A stretch of DNA of 50,560 bases from Deltaproteobacteria bacterium (GTDB lineage: Bacteria; Myxococcota_A; UBA9160; UBA6930), in NCBI GenBank assembly GCA_029261795.1, contig JAJDAP010000037.1, positions 1 to 50,560 on the forward strand. The letters run 5' to 3'. Position numbers and translations under genes: made by a program. Below the pieces are notes generated by a model, which worked only from the letters and a program-made list of their open reading frames with translations, was not told where the DNA came from and ran no database searches. Of the stretch, positions 17,981 to 26,919 are shown in pieces. Every line of letters begins with the position of its first letter. Within the stretch, counting starts at the first letter, position 1.

Positions 17981-19354
17981 CTAGCGCAGGCCCTCGCGGA
18001 TCGCGTCGCCGGCGCGCCAACCCAACAGCAACTCGCCCTCGACACCGAGGGGCCCCACCTCGGGGCGGGGAATCTGGAAGACGGCCTGGCGGCCGGGCGT
18101 GCGGAGTTCGACGGCCTCCGGCCAGCCACTCCCGTCGGGCGGCTCGGACCGCGCAGTATCGTCATCCCAGAGTGGCCGAGGGGCCAGCGGCCCGAGCTTG
18201 GCCTGTCCCTCCTCGTAGGGGATCAGGCTCTCCACGGCCTCGAGCATGCGCGCGGCTTCATCCGCATCGCTCGCCGCCCAGGGAACCTTGCGGGCGAGCA
18301 CGAGTTCGGCGAAGCGGCTGCCTTGGCCCGACGGATACTGTGCAATCTCGACGGGGGTCTCGTCGTCGCCCTCCCAGAGGATGGCTCGCGCGGCGAGCGG
18401 CTCGGGGATCGATTTCTGGGTGGTCCGAAGATGGATGGCCAGCCGACGATGCGTCGGCGCTTCGGCCTTCAGCAAACGCGGAACGTCCTGATTCCAGCCC
18501 CGCATCGCCTCGGCCAGCCGGTGCATCGGTGCATTCAGCACCAGGGCGCGACCCAGCCAGGCATCGTTCGGCCCGATCCGCGCGATGCCCGGGGCTTCGC
18601 CCAACTCCACCATCCCGAACGGACAGCCGAGGGTGCGAATCTCGCCGTGCAGGGATTCCAGACGCCGCCGCAGGAGCGATCGCAGTGTCGTCCCCGGCTC
18701 ATCGAACCGGGCCCCACCGGCGAGGCTCGCGCCTAGCAAGCGAGCGAGCGCTTCCGGAGCCGGCTTTGAACCGGTACCGCCAGCAAGGACGCGCCATTGG
18801 GCCTCGAAGAAACGGGCGAGATCGCCTTCGGCCTCGCCGACGTCGCGTGGCAACCCGCGCGCGTTCGGGCTCGCGGCCTGTCCGAGGCCCAGCCGCAGTG
18901 CGCCGCGCTTGACGAGATCGGTCTCGAGCAGGCCTTCGCCTTCTGCGCGGCCGGCCTCGGCGAGACCGCGGAACAACTCACCGGCCCGGTCGGGTTTGGC
19001 GAGTCCCCAGGCGACGAGTTCGTCCGCCGTGAGGGAGACCGAGCCAACGTCCAGCCGCGCTTCAGGTAGCAGGACTTGATAGGCGAGCTCGTCGGTCTTC
19101 AGGCTGCGCCGCTCGATCAAGGGAAGGCCCAGCGCGCGCAAGCAGCCCTCGACGACGGGCCCACCCGGCAGGAAGAACGGCTCGCGTAGCAGGTCGGAGG
19201 TACGCGCCGTTGCGTCCTCTTCGGCAACCAACACGCGAAGGCCGCCCATCGCCATCCGGACGGCTGCGGCAAGGCCCGGGAGCGCGCTTCCCAGCACGAG
19301 GACGTCCCAACGTCGGGCCCGCAGCTGGGCGCTCGAGGGAAGGCCCCGTGCCAT
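17981..19354 (-). CDS. FAD-dependent oxidoreductase, phytoene-desaturase-like fold
   Basis: This 457-residue protein has a Rossmann FAD-binding start, DVLVLGSALPGLAAAVRMAMGGLRVLVAEE (GxGxxG-like, with A replacing some glycines). Its overall layout resembles the NAD(P)/FAD amine-oxidase/phytoene-desaturase group. The C-terminal FAD motif is visible as ELLLGWRAGDAIREGLR. I cannot assign a substrate. The start ATG overlaps the purM stop (ATGA), so it is coupled to purM, and the MsbA-type exporter lies about 40 bp downstream. The purM link does not by itself imply a purine role. Confidence 0.65.
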   Translation of the reverse strand: MARGLPSSAQLRARRWDVLVLGSALPGLAAAVRMAMGGLRVLVAEEDATARTSDLLREPFFLPGGPVVEGCLRALGLPLIERRSLKTDELAYQVLLPEARLDVGSVSLTADELVAWGLAKPDRAGELFRGLAEAGRAEGEGLLETDLVKRGALRLGLGQAASPNARGLPRDVGEAEGDLARFFEAQWRVLAGGTGSKPAPEALARLLGASLAGGARFDEPGTTLRSLLRRRLESLHGEIRTLGCPFGMVELGEAPGIARIGPNDAWLGRALVLNAPMHRLAEAMRGWNQDVPRLLKAEAPTHRRLAIHLRTTQKSIPEPLAARAILWEGDDETPVEIAQYPSGQGSRFAELVLARKVPWAASDADEAARMLEAVESLIPYEEGQAKLGPLAPRPLWDDDTARSEPPDGSGWPEAVELRTPGRQAVFQIPRPEVGPLGVEGELLLGWRAGDAIREGLR

Positions 19355-20454
19355 CAGTCCGCGGAGCTCCCTTCGGAGCCGGGCGCGAAGACCAGGGCAG
19401 GGTCATCCGCGGCCTTGGCTTCGATTGCGCCGATCCGATACGCCCGCTCCCCCATCGCCTCGAGGCGCTGGGTGATGTCGTCGGCCTCGTCGCGGCGAGC
19501 CACGACCACCAGGCCGATGCCGCAGTTGAACACGCGACGCATCTCCGTTTCCGGAATTTCGCCTTGCTTCTGCAGGAAGCCGAAGATCGGCGGCCGGGGC
19601 CAGGCATCCGGATCGAGCCGGGCGCGCACGCCGTTGGGCAGCACCCGGGGGATATTGCCTTCGAACCCGCCGCCGGTGACGTGGACGATGCCGTGCAGGT
19701 CGAAGTCGCGGACCAGGTTGAGCACCGGTTTCACATAGATTCGTGTCGGCGCGAGCAGGGCCGCGGCCAGCGACGTGTTCAGCTCTGCAGGTGCGTCGCG
19801 GTAGTCGAAACGTTCGGCCGCGATGCCGGCGTCGACGATCTCGCGGACCAACGAGAAGCCGTTCGAGTGGAGCCCACTCGACGCCACACCGATCAGCACA
19901 TCGCCGACACCGATGCTCGAGCCATCGATGACCTTGTCACGCTCGACCACGCCGACGCCGAAGCCGACCAGTTCCAGCTCGGATTTCGGATAGAAGCCGG
20001 GCATGCTGGCGGTCTCGCCGCCGAGCAGTGCGCAGCCGGCTCGCTTGCAGCCCTCGGCCACGCCGCGCAGGGCCTCGGCACCGATCTCCTCATCGAGTTC
20101 GCCCATTGCCATGTAGTCGAGGAAGACCAGGGGCTCCGCGCCTTGCACGATCAGGTCGTTCACGACCATGGCGACACAGTCGATGCCGATCGTGTCGTAG
20201 CGGCCGAGCAGGGCGGCGAGCTTCAGCTTCGTGCCGACGCCGTCCGCGCCGGCCACGAAGACCGGGTCCTTGTAGCGCTCGGGCGCCTTGAACATCCCCG
20301 CGAAACCGCCGATCGAGGAGAGCACTTCCGGACGGAACGTGCTCTTGGCGATGGTCTTCACCTCGTCGATGAAGCCTTCGTCCTTGTCGAGATCCACGCC
20401 AGCCCGCGCGTAGGCAGGGGCCGTCGGCTCGTCGCTCTTGGGGGGCAGAGTCAC
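19354..20454 (-). CDS. purM: Phosphoribosylformylglycinamidine cyclo-ligase (AIR synthetase)
   Basis: This 366-residue enzyme closes the imidazole ring in purine synthesis (FGAM + ATP to AIR). The family motifs are visible: VFVAGADGVGTKLKLA, DCVAMVVNDLIVQGAEPLVFLDY, LLGGETASMPGFY, VGVVERDKVID, GVASSGLHSNGFSLVR and VHVTGGGFEGNIPRVL. The length matches the family. The upstream gene on the same strand ends at 20601, and a perfect long inverted repeat lies between the two, so purM probably has its own promoter near 20455-20507. Its stop overlaps the start of the FAD oxidoreductase. Confidence 0.95.
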   Translation of the reverse strand: MTLPPKSDEPTAPAYARAGVDLDKDEGFIDEVKTIAKSTFRPEVLSSIGGFAGMFKAPERYKDPVFVAGADGVGTKLKLAALLGRYDTIGIDCVAMVVNDLIVQGAEPLVFLDYMAMGELDEEIGAEALRGVAEGCKRAGCALLGGETASMPGFYPKSELELVGFGVGVVERDKVIDGSSIGVGDVLIGVASSGLHSNGFSLVREIVDAGIAAERFDYRDAPAELNTSLAAALLAPTRIYVKPVLNLVRDFDLHGIVHVTGGGFEGNIPRVLPNGVRARLDPDAWPRPPIFGFLQKQGEIPETEMRRVFNCGIGLVVVARRDEADDITQRLEAMGERAYRIGAIEAKAADDPALVFAPGSEGSSAD

Positions 20455-20507
20455 GGCGCCGTTGATAGCAACCGCAGTGCCTCCGCGCCGCTCACCCGCC
20501 TGAGCGG

Positions 20508-20605
20508 CCTGAGCGGGGACGGACTCCTCAAAGTTTCAAACTTGCAAGGTTCCCAGTGGGGAACCTTGCAAGTTTGAAACTTTGAGGAGTCCGTCCCCGC
20601 TCAGG
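20508..20605. repeat. Perfect 47-bp inverted repeat with 4-base loop
   Basis: The left arm 20508-20554 and right arm 20559-20605 are exact reverse complements, separated by agtg. Reading outward to inward, each arm has a GC-rich outer block (cctgagcggggacggactcc) and an AT-richer inner block (tcaaagtttcaaacttgcaa). The TGA of the LLM oxidoreductase (20601-20603) lies in the right arm. A second copy of cctgagcgg abuts the left arm at 20499-20507. As RNA it would make a very stable hairpin and could end transcription or block 3' decay between the two minus-strand genes. Its perfection suggests recent insertion or active maintenance. Confidence 0.97.
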
Positions 20606-21632
20606 CGCCGAGGATGACGTCGGCGATCTTCTGCAACTGCTTCTTGGCCTGGGCGAAGACCAACAGGTGGGTGACCGGCGTGTCCTTCCAGGCCTGGAGG
20701 CGATCACGGATGCGCTCGGGCGGGCCGACTAGCGAGATCTCGTCGCAGAACTCGTCGGGCACCATGGCGATGGCCTCGGCGCGCTTGTTCTCGAAGAAGA
20801 GTTCCTGGATCTGGTCGGCTTCGGCCTCGAAACCCATGCGCGCCATCAGTTCCTTGTGGAAGTTCCGCTTCTTGGAACCCATGCCGCCGATGTAGAAGCC
20901 GAGCGAGGCCTTCATCGGCATCAGCCCTTCCTTCACGTCGTCCGTGATGTTGACGGTGCAACCGACCATGGTTTCGAAGCCCGGCTTCGCGGCCTTCAGG
21001 GACTCGGTATAGACCTCGGGCCGGAAAGGCGAGTAGTAGAGCGGGAGCCAGCCGTCACACACCTCGGCGGCCAGTGCGACGTTCTTGGGGCCTTCGGCAC
21101 CGAGCAGGATCGGGACGTCCGGGCGCAGCGGATGCGTGATCGGGCGCAGCGGCTTGCCCATGCCCCAGGAGCCCTCGGCGTCGGCCGGATAGGGCATCGG
21201 ATAGTGCGGGCCGTCATTCTGGACCGGCGCCTCGCGCGCCAACACCTGGCGGATGATGTCGACGTACTCGCGCGTGCGCGAGATCGGCTTGGCAAAGGGC
21301 TGGCCATACCAGCCTTCGACGACCTGGGGGCCGGAGACGCCGAGGCCGAGCGAGACCCGGCCCTTCGAGAGGTGGTCGAGGGTCAGCGTATGCATGGCCG
21401 TCGCGGCCGGGGTGCGCGCCGAGAGCTGGACCACGGCGGTCCCGAGCCGGATGCGCTCGGTGTGGGCGGCGATCCAGGTCAACGGGGTGAAGGCGTCGGA
21501 GCCCCAGGCCTCCGCGGTGAAGGCGATGTCGTAGCCGAGCTTCTCGGCCTCCTGGGCCATCTCGACGAAATTGGGGTGGGGCTGGGCTCCCCAGTAGCCG
21601 AATTGCACGCCGAGCTTGAGATCCTTGGCCAT
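20601..21632 (-). CDS. LLM-class (luciferase-like) F420- or flavin-dependent oxidoreductase
   Basis: This protein of about 343 residues has the bacterial luciferase TIM-barrel fold. Recognisable blocks are KLGVQFGYWGAQPHPNFVEMAQEAEKLGYD, TAEAWGSDAFTPL, LGTAVVQLSARTPAATAMHTLTLDHLSKGR, LGLGVSGPQVVEGWYG and PILLGAEGPKNVALAAEVCDGWLP. The latter are common to F420-dependent LLM proteins. I chose the ATG at 21632 because it has ggagga five bases upstream; the frame continues to 21821 without a family match. The stop codon lies inside the long inverted repeat, so the native 3' end may have been altered by insertion. The substrate is unknown. Confidence 0.82.
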   Translation of the reverse strand: MAKDLKLGVQFGYWGAQPHPNFVEMAQEAEKLGYDIAFTAEAWGSDAFTPLTWIAAHTERIRLGTAVVQLSARTPAATAMHTLTLDHLSKGRVSLGLGVSGPQVVEGWYGQPFAKPISRTREYVDIIRQVLAREAPVQNDGPHYPMPYPADAEGSWGMGKPLRPITHPLRPDVPILLGAEGPKNVALAAEVCDGWLPLYYSPFRPEVYTESLKAAKPGFETMVGCTVNITDDVKEGLMPMKASLGFYIGGMGSKKRNFHKELMARMGFEAEADQIQELFFENKRAEAIAMVPDEFCDEISLVGPPERIRDRLQAWKDTPVTHLLVFAQAKKQLQKIADVILGA

Positions 21633-21812
21633 CGATTCCTCCGGGCTCCCGCTGGCGAGATCCAGCGGGCATTCGGGGTGAGAGATGCGGCAGGATAGGA
21701 TGCCGACGCGGAGGCGCCACGCGATGGATCCGCGCAGTTGGGTGATCACGCACTGAAGGAATTGCCGGTCCGCTTGACGCGATAGCGCGGAATCGGAAAC
21801 AGGAGACTCAAG

Positions 21813-22367
21813 ATGGATCACGTAACGGTTGGAGCCTGGCCTCGCGGCGCAGCGATTGCGGCCATCCTACTGGCCGGCTGGGGCTGCACGCCCTTGGCGA
21901 CCGAACCATCGGATTCGCAGGGCGCCATGACCGGCGACCGTCTCGCGCTACATCTCCATGCCATCTCCTCTGGGCCCGTAACCGTCTCGCCGAATCGCCT
22001 GGGCTTCGAGTACGAGGGGGTCGAACTCGTCTGTGTATTCGATCCGACCCATGACCGCATGCGCCTGTTCTCACCCATTGCGGCTGTCGCCGATCTGACC
22101 GGCGCCCACATCGGGAACATTCTCGAAGCCAACTTCCACACCGCCCTCGACGCCCGCTATGCGACCAGCGACGGCGTGCTCTACGCGGCCTTCGTCCATC
22201 CCCTCGGCGCGCTTTCGGCGGGGGAGCTCGAGTCCGCGGTGCAGCAGGTCACCAGCCTGGTGCGCACGTTCGGCACCAGCTACTCGAGCGGCGCGCTCCA
22301 GTTCGGCCCGGGCTCTGGCGAGGGCGCCCCGGACGCCACAGGGGATCCCTCCGAGGTGCCGCTCTAG
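21813..22367 (+). CDS. Hypothetical secreted protein or lipoprotein with YbjN-like domain
   Basis: This 184-residue protein has a hydrophobic N-terminus (AAIAAILLAGWGC), which gives a possible lipobox cysteine at residue 25. The rest (LGFEYEGVELVCVFDPTHDRMRLFSPI, NILEANFHTALDARYATSDGVLYAAFVHPL) resembles the YbjN / type III chaperone-like alpha-beta fold. That is a weak, by-eye resemblance. The ATG at 21813 has aggaga at 21801-21806. It is divergent from the LLM gene, with 180 bp between starts, and followed by a GC-rich hairpin. No function can be assigned. Confidence 0.7.
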   Translation: MDHVTVGAWPRGAAIAAILLAGWGCTPLATEPSDSQGAMTGDRLALHLHAISSGPVTVSPNRLGFEYEGVELVCVFDPTHDRMRLFSPIAAVADLTGAHIGNILEANFHTALDARYATSDGVLYAAFVHPLGALSAGELESAVQQVTSLVRTFGTSYSSGALQFGPGSGEGAPDATGDPSEVPL

Positions 22368-22375
22368 CCAACGAG

Positions 22376-22403
22376 GCGCCCGCCTCACCTGAAGGCGGGG
22401 CGC
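22376..22403 (+). terminator. GC-rich hairpin after the YbjN-like gene
   Basis: gcgcccgcct at 22376-22385 pairs with aggcggggcgc at 22393-22403, with one bulged G and a seven-base loop. It begins nine bases after the upstream stop. No T-run follows, so it is a weak candidate for an intrinsic terminator and could instead be an mRNA-end stabiliser. Confidence 0.4.
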
Positions 22404-22422
22404 ATGCGCTAGCATCCGCGCC

Positions 22423-23100
22423 GTGCGGATCGCGGTCGTGATCCCCGCGTGGAACGAGGAAGACCGTATCGCTGCGGCCGTCGCCTGCGCCCGGGGGACA
22501 GAGTCGGCAAGCGCTGAGGTCGTCGTCGTGGACGGCGGGAGCCAGGATTCGACCTGCGAGCGGGCGCTCGAGGCAGGGGCACGAGTGGTGTCTTCGAAGC
22601 CAGGTCGCGCTCGCCAGCTGCAGGCCGGGGCAGAGGCCACCGACGCGGACGCCATCCTTTTTCTCCATGCTGATACTCGTCTCCCGGAGGGCCATGCCGA
22701 TTCGATCCGCCAAGCGCTTTCAGACCCCGCGGTCGTGGGCGGCGCATTCGGGTTTCGCTTCGAGGAACCGGGCTTCGGTCTGCGCGTCGTCGAGTGGGGT
22801 GTCCGCATGAGGCTTCGCTTCGCGCAGCTTCCCTATGGCGATCAGGCTCTCTTCGTGCGGAGCTCGGTGCTCGACGCGGTCGGGGGGGTTCCCCAGGTGG
22901 CGATCATGGAGGACCTGGATCTGGTGCGCGCCCTCCAGAAGGCGGGCAGGATCGTGTTGCTACCCGAACCCGCGACGACTTCCGCGCGCCGCTACCTGCG
23001 TGACGGCATCGTCTATTCGGTCATGCGAAACACGCTCGCGTTGGCAGCACGTTCGTTAGGCGTCGACCGTGCGCGCATTGCAGCCTGGTACCGCGCATGA
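22423..23100 (+). CDS. Small GT2 glycosyltransferase, rSAM/selenodomain-associated transferase 2 type
   Basis: This 225-residue GT-A protein starts from a GTG with IAVVIPAWNEEDRIAAAV. It has VVVDGGSQDSTCERA, the characteristic SKPGRARQLQAGA, metal-binding LFLHADTRLP, and GDQALFVRSSVLDAVGG followed by IMEDLDLVRAL. These match the family named transferase 2, rSAM/selenodomain-associated (TIGR04283), whose members often sit beside radical-SAM and transferase 1 genes. Those partners are not in the window. Instead it is coupled (ATGA overlap) to the ABC exporter pair, which suggests its product or a glycolipid might be exported by it. The actual acceptor is unknown. Confidence 0.78.
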   Translation: MRIAVVIPAWNEEDRIAAAVACARGTESASAEVVVVDGGSQDSTCERALEAGARVVSSKPGRARQLQAGAEATDADAILFLHADTRLPEGHADSIRQALSDPAVVGGAFGFRFEEPGFGLRVVEWGVRMRLRFAQLPYGDQALFVRSSVLDAVGGVPQVAIMEDLDLVRALQKAGRIVLLPEPATTSARRYLRDGIVYSVMRNTLALAARSLGVDRARIAAWYRA

Positions 23101-24923
23101 GCGCCGTGGCGGATTTCGTCCAGGCTCGGGAAACGATCGCGAGTAACCGCCGCGCGATGTTCCGCCGGCTACGCGGCTACGTGCTGCGCAACTGGCGATC
23201 CTATCTGCTCGGCATCGCGGCCACGGTGGTCTATGTCGGGTTCTTCGCGCTGTTCCCGAAGACGGTCCAATGGGCCATCGAGGCCCTGATCGCCGGGGTG
23301 CGCGGGCCCGATCTCTGGGGCGCTTGCGGCCTCGTCGCCGCGGTCACCCTGGCGCGCGCATCGGCACGCTTCTTTTCGCGGGTGACGATCTTCAATGCCG
23401 CTCGGGAGATCGAGTACCAACTGCGAAACGATCTCTTTGCACACCTGCAAAGGCTGCCCCAATCGTTCTACTTCACCTGGCGAACCGGCGACCTGATGAG
23501 TCGGGCGGTCAACGATCTGACTGCGGTGCGGCTCATGCTGGGTGTCGGCCTGCTGCAGGTGGCCCAGACCCCGTTCATGATCGTTTCGGCGGTGGGCATG
23601 ATGCTGTGGATCGACCCGGAGCTCACCGTCTGGGTGTTGGCGCCGCTGCCGATCTTCATCGGCATCGCGCGGCTGTTCGGCCGCGCCATGCACTCGACCA
23701 ATCTCGCCGTCCAGGTCGGCCTCGCGGACATGTCCAACCACCTGCAGGAGTCGGTCTCCGGCATCTCGGTGGTGAAGGCCTACGCGATGGAGGAGACCAC
23801 CGACCGCAAGTTCGGGGAGCTCACCCAGAACCTCTACGAGCGCTGGATGCACGCGGTGCGCATCCAGGCGGGGATGCCCGCGATCACCGGCCTGCTGCCG
23901 AACATCGGCATGCTGATGTTATTCGTGGTCGGTGGCGGCAAGATGATGGCCGGGGAGTTGAGCGTCGGTGAGTTCTTCGCGTTCTTCTTGTTCAACATCG
24001 AGCTGACGATGCCGCTCTTCTTCATCGGCTGGATGTTCAATCTCATCCAACGCGGTACCGCCTCGATGCAGCGGATCGACGAGGTCCTCAACGTCGAGCC
24101 GTCGATCGCCGACCGACCGGACATGCTCGACGTTCGCGAGCTGCACGGCGAGATCGAGTTCAAGGGCCTCAGCTTCGAGTACCCCGGTCCGGACGCCCGC
24201 GGGGCGGCGCTCTCGGATATCGAGCTGCGGATCCCGGCGGGCTCGGTGGTGGGCATCGTCGGCCCGGTGGGTTCGGGCAAGACGACGCTGGCCTCGTTGA
24301 TTCCCCGCCTCTACGAGGTCGAGGATGGATCGCTGTTCCTCGACGGCAACGACGTGAATCGAATCCCGCTCGGAACCCTGCGAACCTCGATCGCGGTGGT
24401 TCCCCAGGATTCGTTCCTGTTCTCGATGAGCTTGGCGGACAACGTGGCCTACGGATTGCCGGAGACGGATCCCGCCCACGTGCTCGCGGCCGCTGATCGC
24501 GCGCAACTCGGAAAGGATGTGGTCGAACTCCCCGAGGGCTACGAGACCCTCGTCGGCGAGCGCGGCGTGATGCTCTCTGGCGGCCAGCGCCAGCGCGCCG
24601 CGTTGGCCCGGGCATTGGCTCTGGATCCGAAGATCCTGATCCTCGACGACACGCTCTCGGCGGTGGATGCCGAAACCGAAGCCGCCATCCAAGAGGGTCT
24701 GAGTGCGGTCTTCGAAGGCCGCACGGTCATCGTGGTCGCGTCGCGGGTTTCGACCGTGCGTGACGCCGACCTGATCGTGGTGATCGACGAAGGTCGCATC
24801 GTCGAGCGCGGCCGACACGACGAACTCGCGGCCTCGAACGGTCTCTATGCGCGCCTGGCACGAGATCAGGACGCCGAGAAGACGCGCGAAGGCGGCATCG
24901 CTGCGGTGGGAGGCGGTGAATGA
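23097..24923 (+). CDS. Heterodimeric ABC exporter subunit A (degenerate catalytic residues)
   Basis: This 608-residue TMD-NBD half-transporter resembles the MdlA/BmrC side of heterodimeric exporters. Six membrane helices (about residues 35-330) precede the NBD. Walker A VGPVGSGKTTL (about 388) and signature MLSGGQRQR (about 493) are canonical. The catalytic glutamate after Walker B is replaced by aspartate (ILILDDTLSA, D518), and the H-loop histidine is replaced by serine (VVASRVST, S549). Its own Walker site is therefore predicted not to hydrolyse ATP, while its intact LSGGQ completes the active site of the partner encoded next. The ATG overlaps the upstream GT2 stop, and the stop overlaps subunit B (ATGA). 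Confidence 0.88.
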   Translation: MSAVADFVQARETIASNRRAMFRRLRGYVLRNWRSYLLGIAATVVYVGFFALFPKTVQWAIEALIAGVRGPDLWGACGLVAAVTLARASARFFSRVTIFNAAREIEYQLRNDLFAHLQRLPQSFYFTWRTGDLMSRAVNDLTAVRLMLGVGLLQVAQTPFMIVSAVGMMLWIDPELTVWVLAPLPIFIGIARLFGRAMHSTNLAVQVGLADMSNHLQESVSGISVVKAYAMEETTDRKFGELTQNLYERWMHAVRIQAGMPAITGLLPNIGMLMLFVVGGGKMMAGELSVGEFFAFFLFNIELTMPLFFIGWMFNLIQRGTASMQRIDEVLNVEPSIADRPDMLDVRELHGEIEFKGLSFEYPGPDARGAALSDIELRIPAGSVVGIVGPVGSGKTTLASLIPRLYEVEDGSLFLDGNDVNRIPLGTLRTSIAVVPQDSFLFSMSLADNVAYGLPETDPAHVLAAADRAQLGKDVVELPEGYETLVGERGVMLSGGQRQRAALARALALDPKILILDDTLSAVDAETEAAIQEGLSAVFEGRTVIVVASRVSTVRDADLIVVIDEGRIVERGRHDELAASNGLYARLARDQDAEKTREGGIAAVGGGE

Positions 24924-26842
24924 GCGCCAGTGCCTCCCCGCCGAAGAGCAGCCTCGATGCCCTCCTCGAAGAAGAAGAAGACCTGGGCAAGGCGATCGAC
25001 CGCGCCCTGCTGACGCGCCTCTGGCAGTGGATCTCGCCCTACACCGGGCGCATGGTCCTCACGCTGGTGATGGCCGTGCCCATGTTCTTCTCGCAGATCA
25101 CGCCGACCTGGATCGTGATGACCGGCCTCGATCAGCACATCGTGCCCGTGCTCGCGGATCAGGGAATCATCGAGCAGTCGCCCCGCAGCGACCTCGATCT
25201 CCCGTTCCTGGAGCCGCTGCTCACCCCGCCGAGCGGGTTCCCCGTGCTCTGGTGGCTGGGTGGGCTGATGGTGTTCGGTTACGTGTTGTTCGCGGGCCTC
25301 CAATACCTGCAAACCCTGGTCATGGTGAGCACCGGTCAGTCCGCCATGCGCGACCTGCGCCGCGAGGTGTTCGCCCACATCCAGAAACTGCATCTCGGCT
25401 TCTTCGATACCTACCCGGTGGGTCGGCTCGTGACGCGGGCGACCAGCGACGTCGAGCACCTCGCGGAAATGTTCAGCGCCGGTCTGGTGCTGTTGATCAC
25501 CGACCTGATGAAGATGGTCGGCTTCGCCGCCGTACTCTTTTGGGTAGACCCGTACCTCGCGATGTGGACCTTCGTAGTCGTGCCGCCGCTGGCCCTCGCG
25601 ATGGTCGTCTTCCGCTTCAAGGTTCGCGAAGCGTTTCGTGCCACGCGGGTCTTGATCGCCCGCATCAACGCGACCATCCAGGAAACCGTGACGGGCATGA
25701 AGGTGGTGCAACTCTTCGCCCGCGAAGAGCGAAACCAACGTGAGTTCGAACGGCTGAACGGCGCCCACAAGGACGCCTGGCTGAAGAGCATCTGGTACGA
25801 CTCGGCACTCTTCTCGGTGGTCGACGTGGGTGCCGGCGTCATCGCCGCACTCGTGATCTCCCAGGCCACCGAGTCCGTCACCGCCGGCACGATCTTCTTC
25901 TTCCTGCGCATCATGGGCATGTTCTTCATGCCACTACGCGATCTCTCCCAGAAGTACTCGGTGATGCAGTCGGCCATGTCGAGTCTCGAACGCATCCTGC
26001 AGTTGCTCGATACCGACCCGGAAATCCAGGACCCGCCGGAGCCCTGGGCGCGTCACGTCGGGCAACCCGGTGGGACCAGGGTTCGCGGCGAGGTGACCTT
26101 CGAGAACGTCTGGTTCGCCTACAACGATGAAGAATGGGTGCTGCGCGATGTCTCGTTCCGGGTCGCCCCGGGCGAGAAGGTCGCTTTCGTCGGTGCCACC
26201 GGCGCCGGCAAGACCACCATCATCAACCTGCTGACGCGCCTCTACGAAGTGAAACGCGGGCGCATCCTGCTCGATGGCGTGGACATTCGCGAGATTCCGC
26301 AGCGCGAACTTCGCGGTCGTGTCGGCATGGTGCTTCAAGATGTATTCCTCTTCACCGGGACGATCGAGGACAATCTGCGGCTCGGGCGTAGCGATATCGA
26401 CGAGGAAGGAATCCGCCGGGCCGCGTCGGCGGTCGAGGCCGATCGCTTCATCAACAACCTTCCCCATGGTTATGCCACCGAGATTCATGAGCGCGGCACG
26501 AACTTCTCGGCGGGACAGCGCCAACTCCTCTCGTTCGCGCGCGCACTGGCCCACGGCGCGGACGTTCTGGTCCTCGACGAGGCGACGAGCTCCATCGACA
26601 CCGAGACCGAGGCCCTCGTCCAGCATGGCATCCATGTGTTGATGGAGGGCAAGACCTCGTTGGTCATCGCGCATCGGCTCTCGACCATCGAGGACGTAGA
26701 TTGCATCTACGTGCTGGCGAAGGGCCAGCTCGTCGAGCATGGCAGCCATCGGGAGCTGCTGGCACATGCGGGTGTCTACGCACGCTTGCACGCGCTCCAG
26801 TACTCGGGCGAGGGCGCTGCAGCGCTAGCGGCCGGACGCTAG
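24920..26842 (+). CDS. Heterodimeric ABC exporter subunit B (consensus Walker/H-loop)
   Basis: This 640-residue TMD-NBD protein resembles the MdlB/BmrD side. Walker A VGATGAGKTT (about residue 424), Walker B plus glutamate VLVLDEATSS (E554) and H-loop VIAHRLST (H585) are intact. Its signature is altered to FSAGQRQLL (about 529-533) instead of LSGGQ. This is the exact complement of subunit A, so the pair should form one consensus and one degenerate ATP site. A long insert between the first two membrane helices (about residues 70-110, LDQHIVPVLADQGIIEQSP) lies on the periplasmic side, as in MdlB-type proteins. Drug, lipid or peptide export is possible; the substrate is not evident. Confidence 0.88.
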   Translation: MSASASPPKSSLDALLEEEEDLGKAIDRALLTRLWQWISPYTGRMVLTLVMAVPMFFSQITPTWIVMTGLDQHIVPVLADQGIIEQSPRSDLDLPFLEPLLTPPSGFPVLWWLGGLMVFGYVLFAGLQYLQTLVMVSTGQSAMRDLRREVFAHIQKLHLGFFDTYPVGRLVTRATSDVEHLAEMFSAGLVLLITDLMKMVGFAAVLFWVDPYLAMWTFVVVPPLALAMVVFRFKVREAFRATRVLIARINATIQETVTGMKVVQLFAREERNQREFERLNGAHKDAWLKSIWYDSALFSVVDVGAGVIAALVISQATESVTAGTIFFFLRIMGMFFMPLRDLSQKYSVMQSAMSSLERILQLLDTDPEIQDPPEPWARHVGQPGGTRVRGEVTFENVWFAYNDEEWVLRDVSFRVAPGEKVAFVGATGAGKTTIINLLTRLYEVKRGRILLDGVDIREIPQRELRGRVGMVLQDVFLFTGTIEDNLRLGRSDIDEEGIRRAASAVEADRFINNLPHGYATEIHERGTNFSAGQRQLLSFARALAHGADVLVLDEATSSIDTETEALVQHGIHVLMEGKTSLVIAHRLSTIEDVDCIYVLAKGQLVEHGSHRELLAHAGVYARLHALQYSGEGAAALAAGR

Positions 26843-26919
26843 GGAAACCCCGCACAGGCGCCCTGCCGGCGTCGCATCTGCGACCGGAGGCTGTTGTGGG
26901 GGCAATGCGGCTCGCTGCC

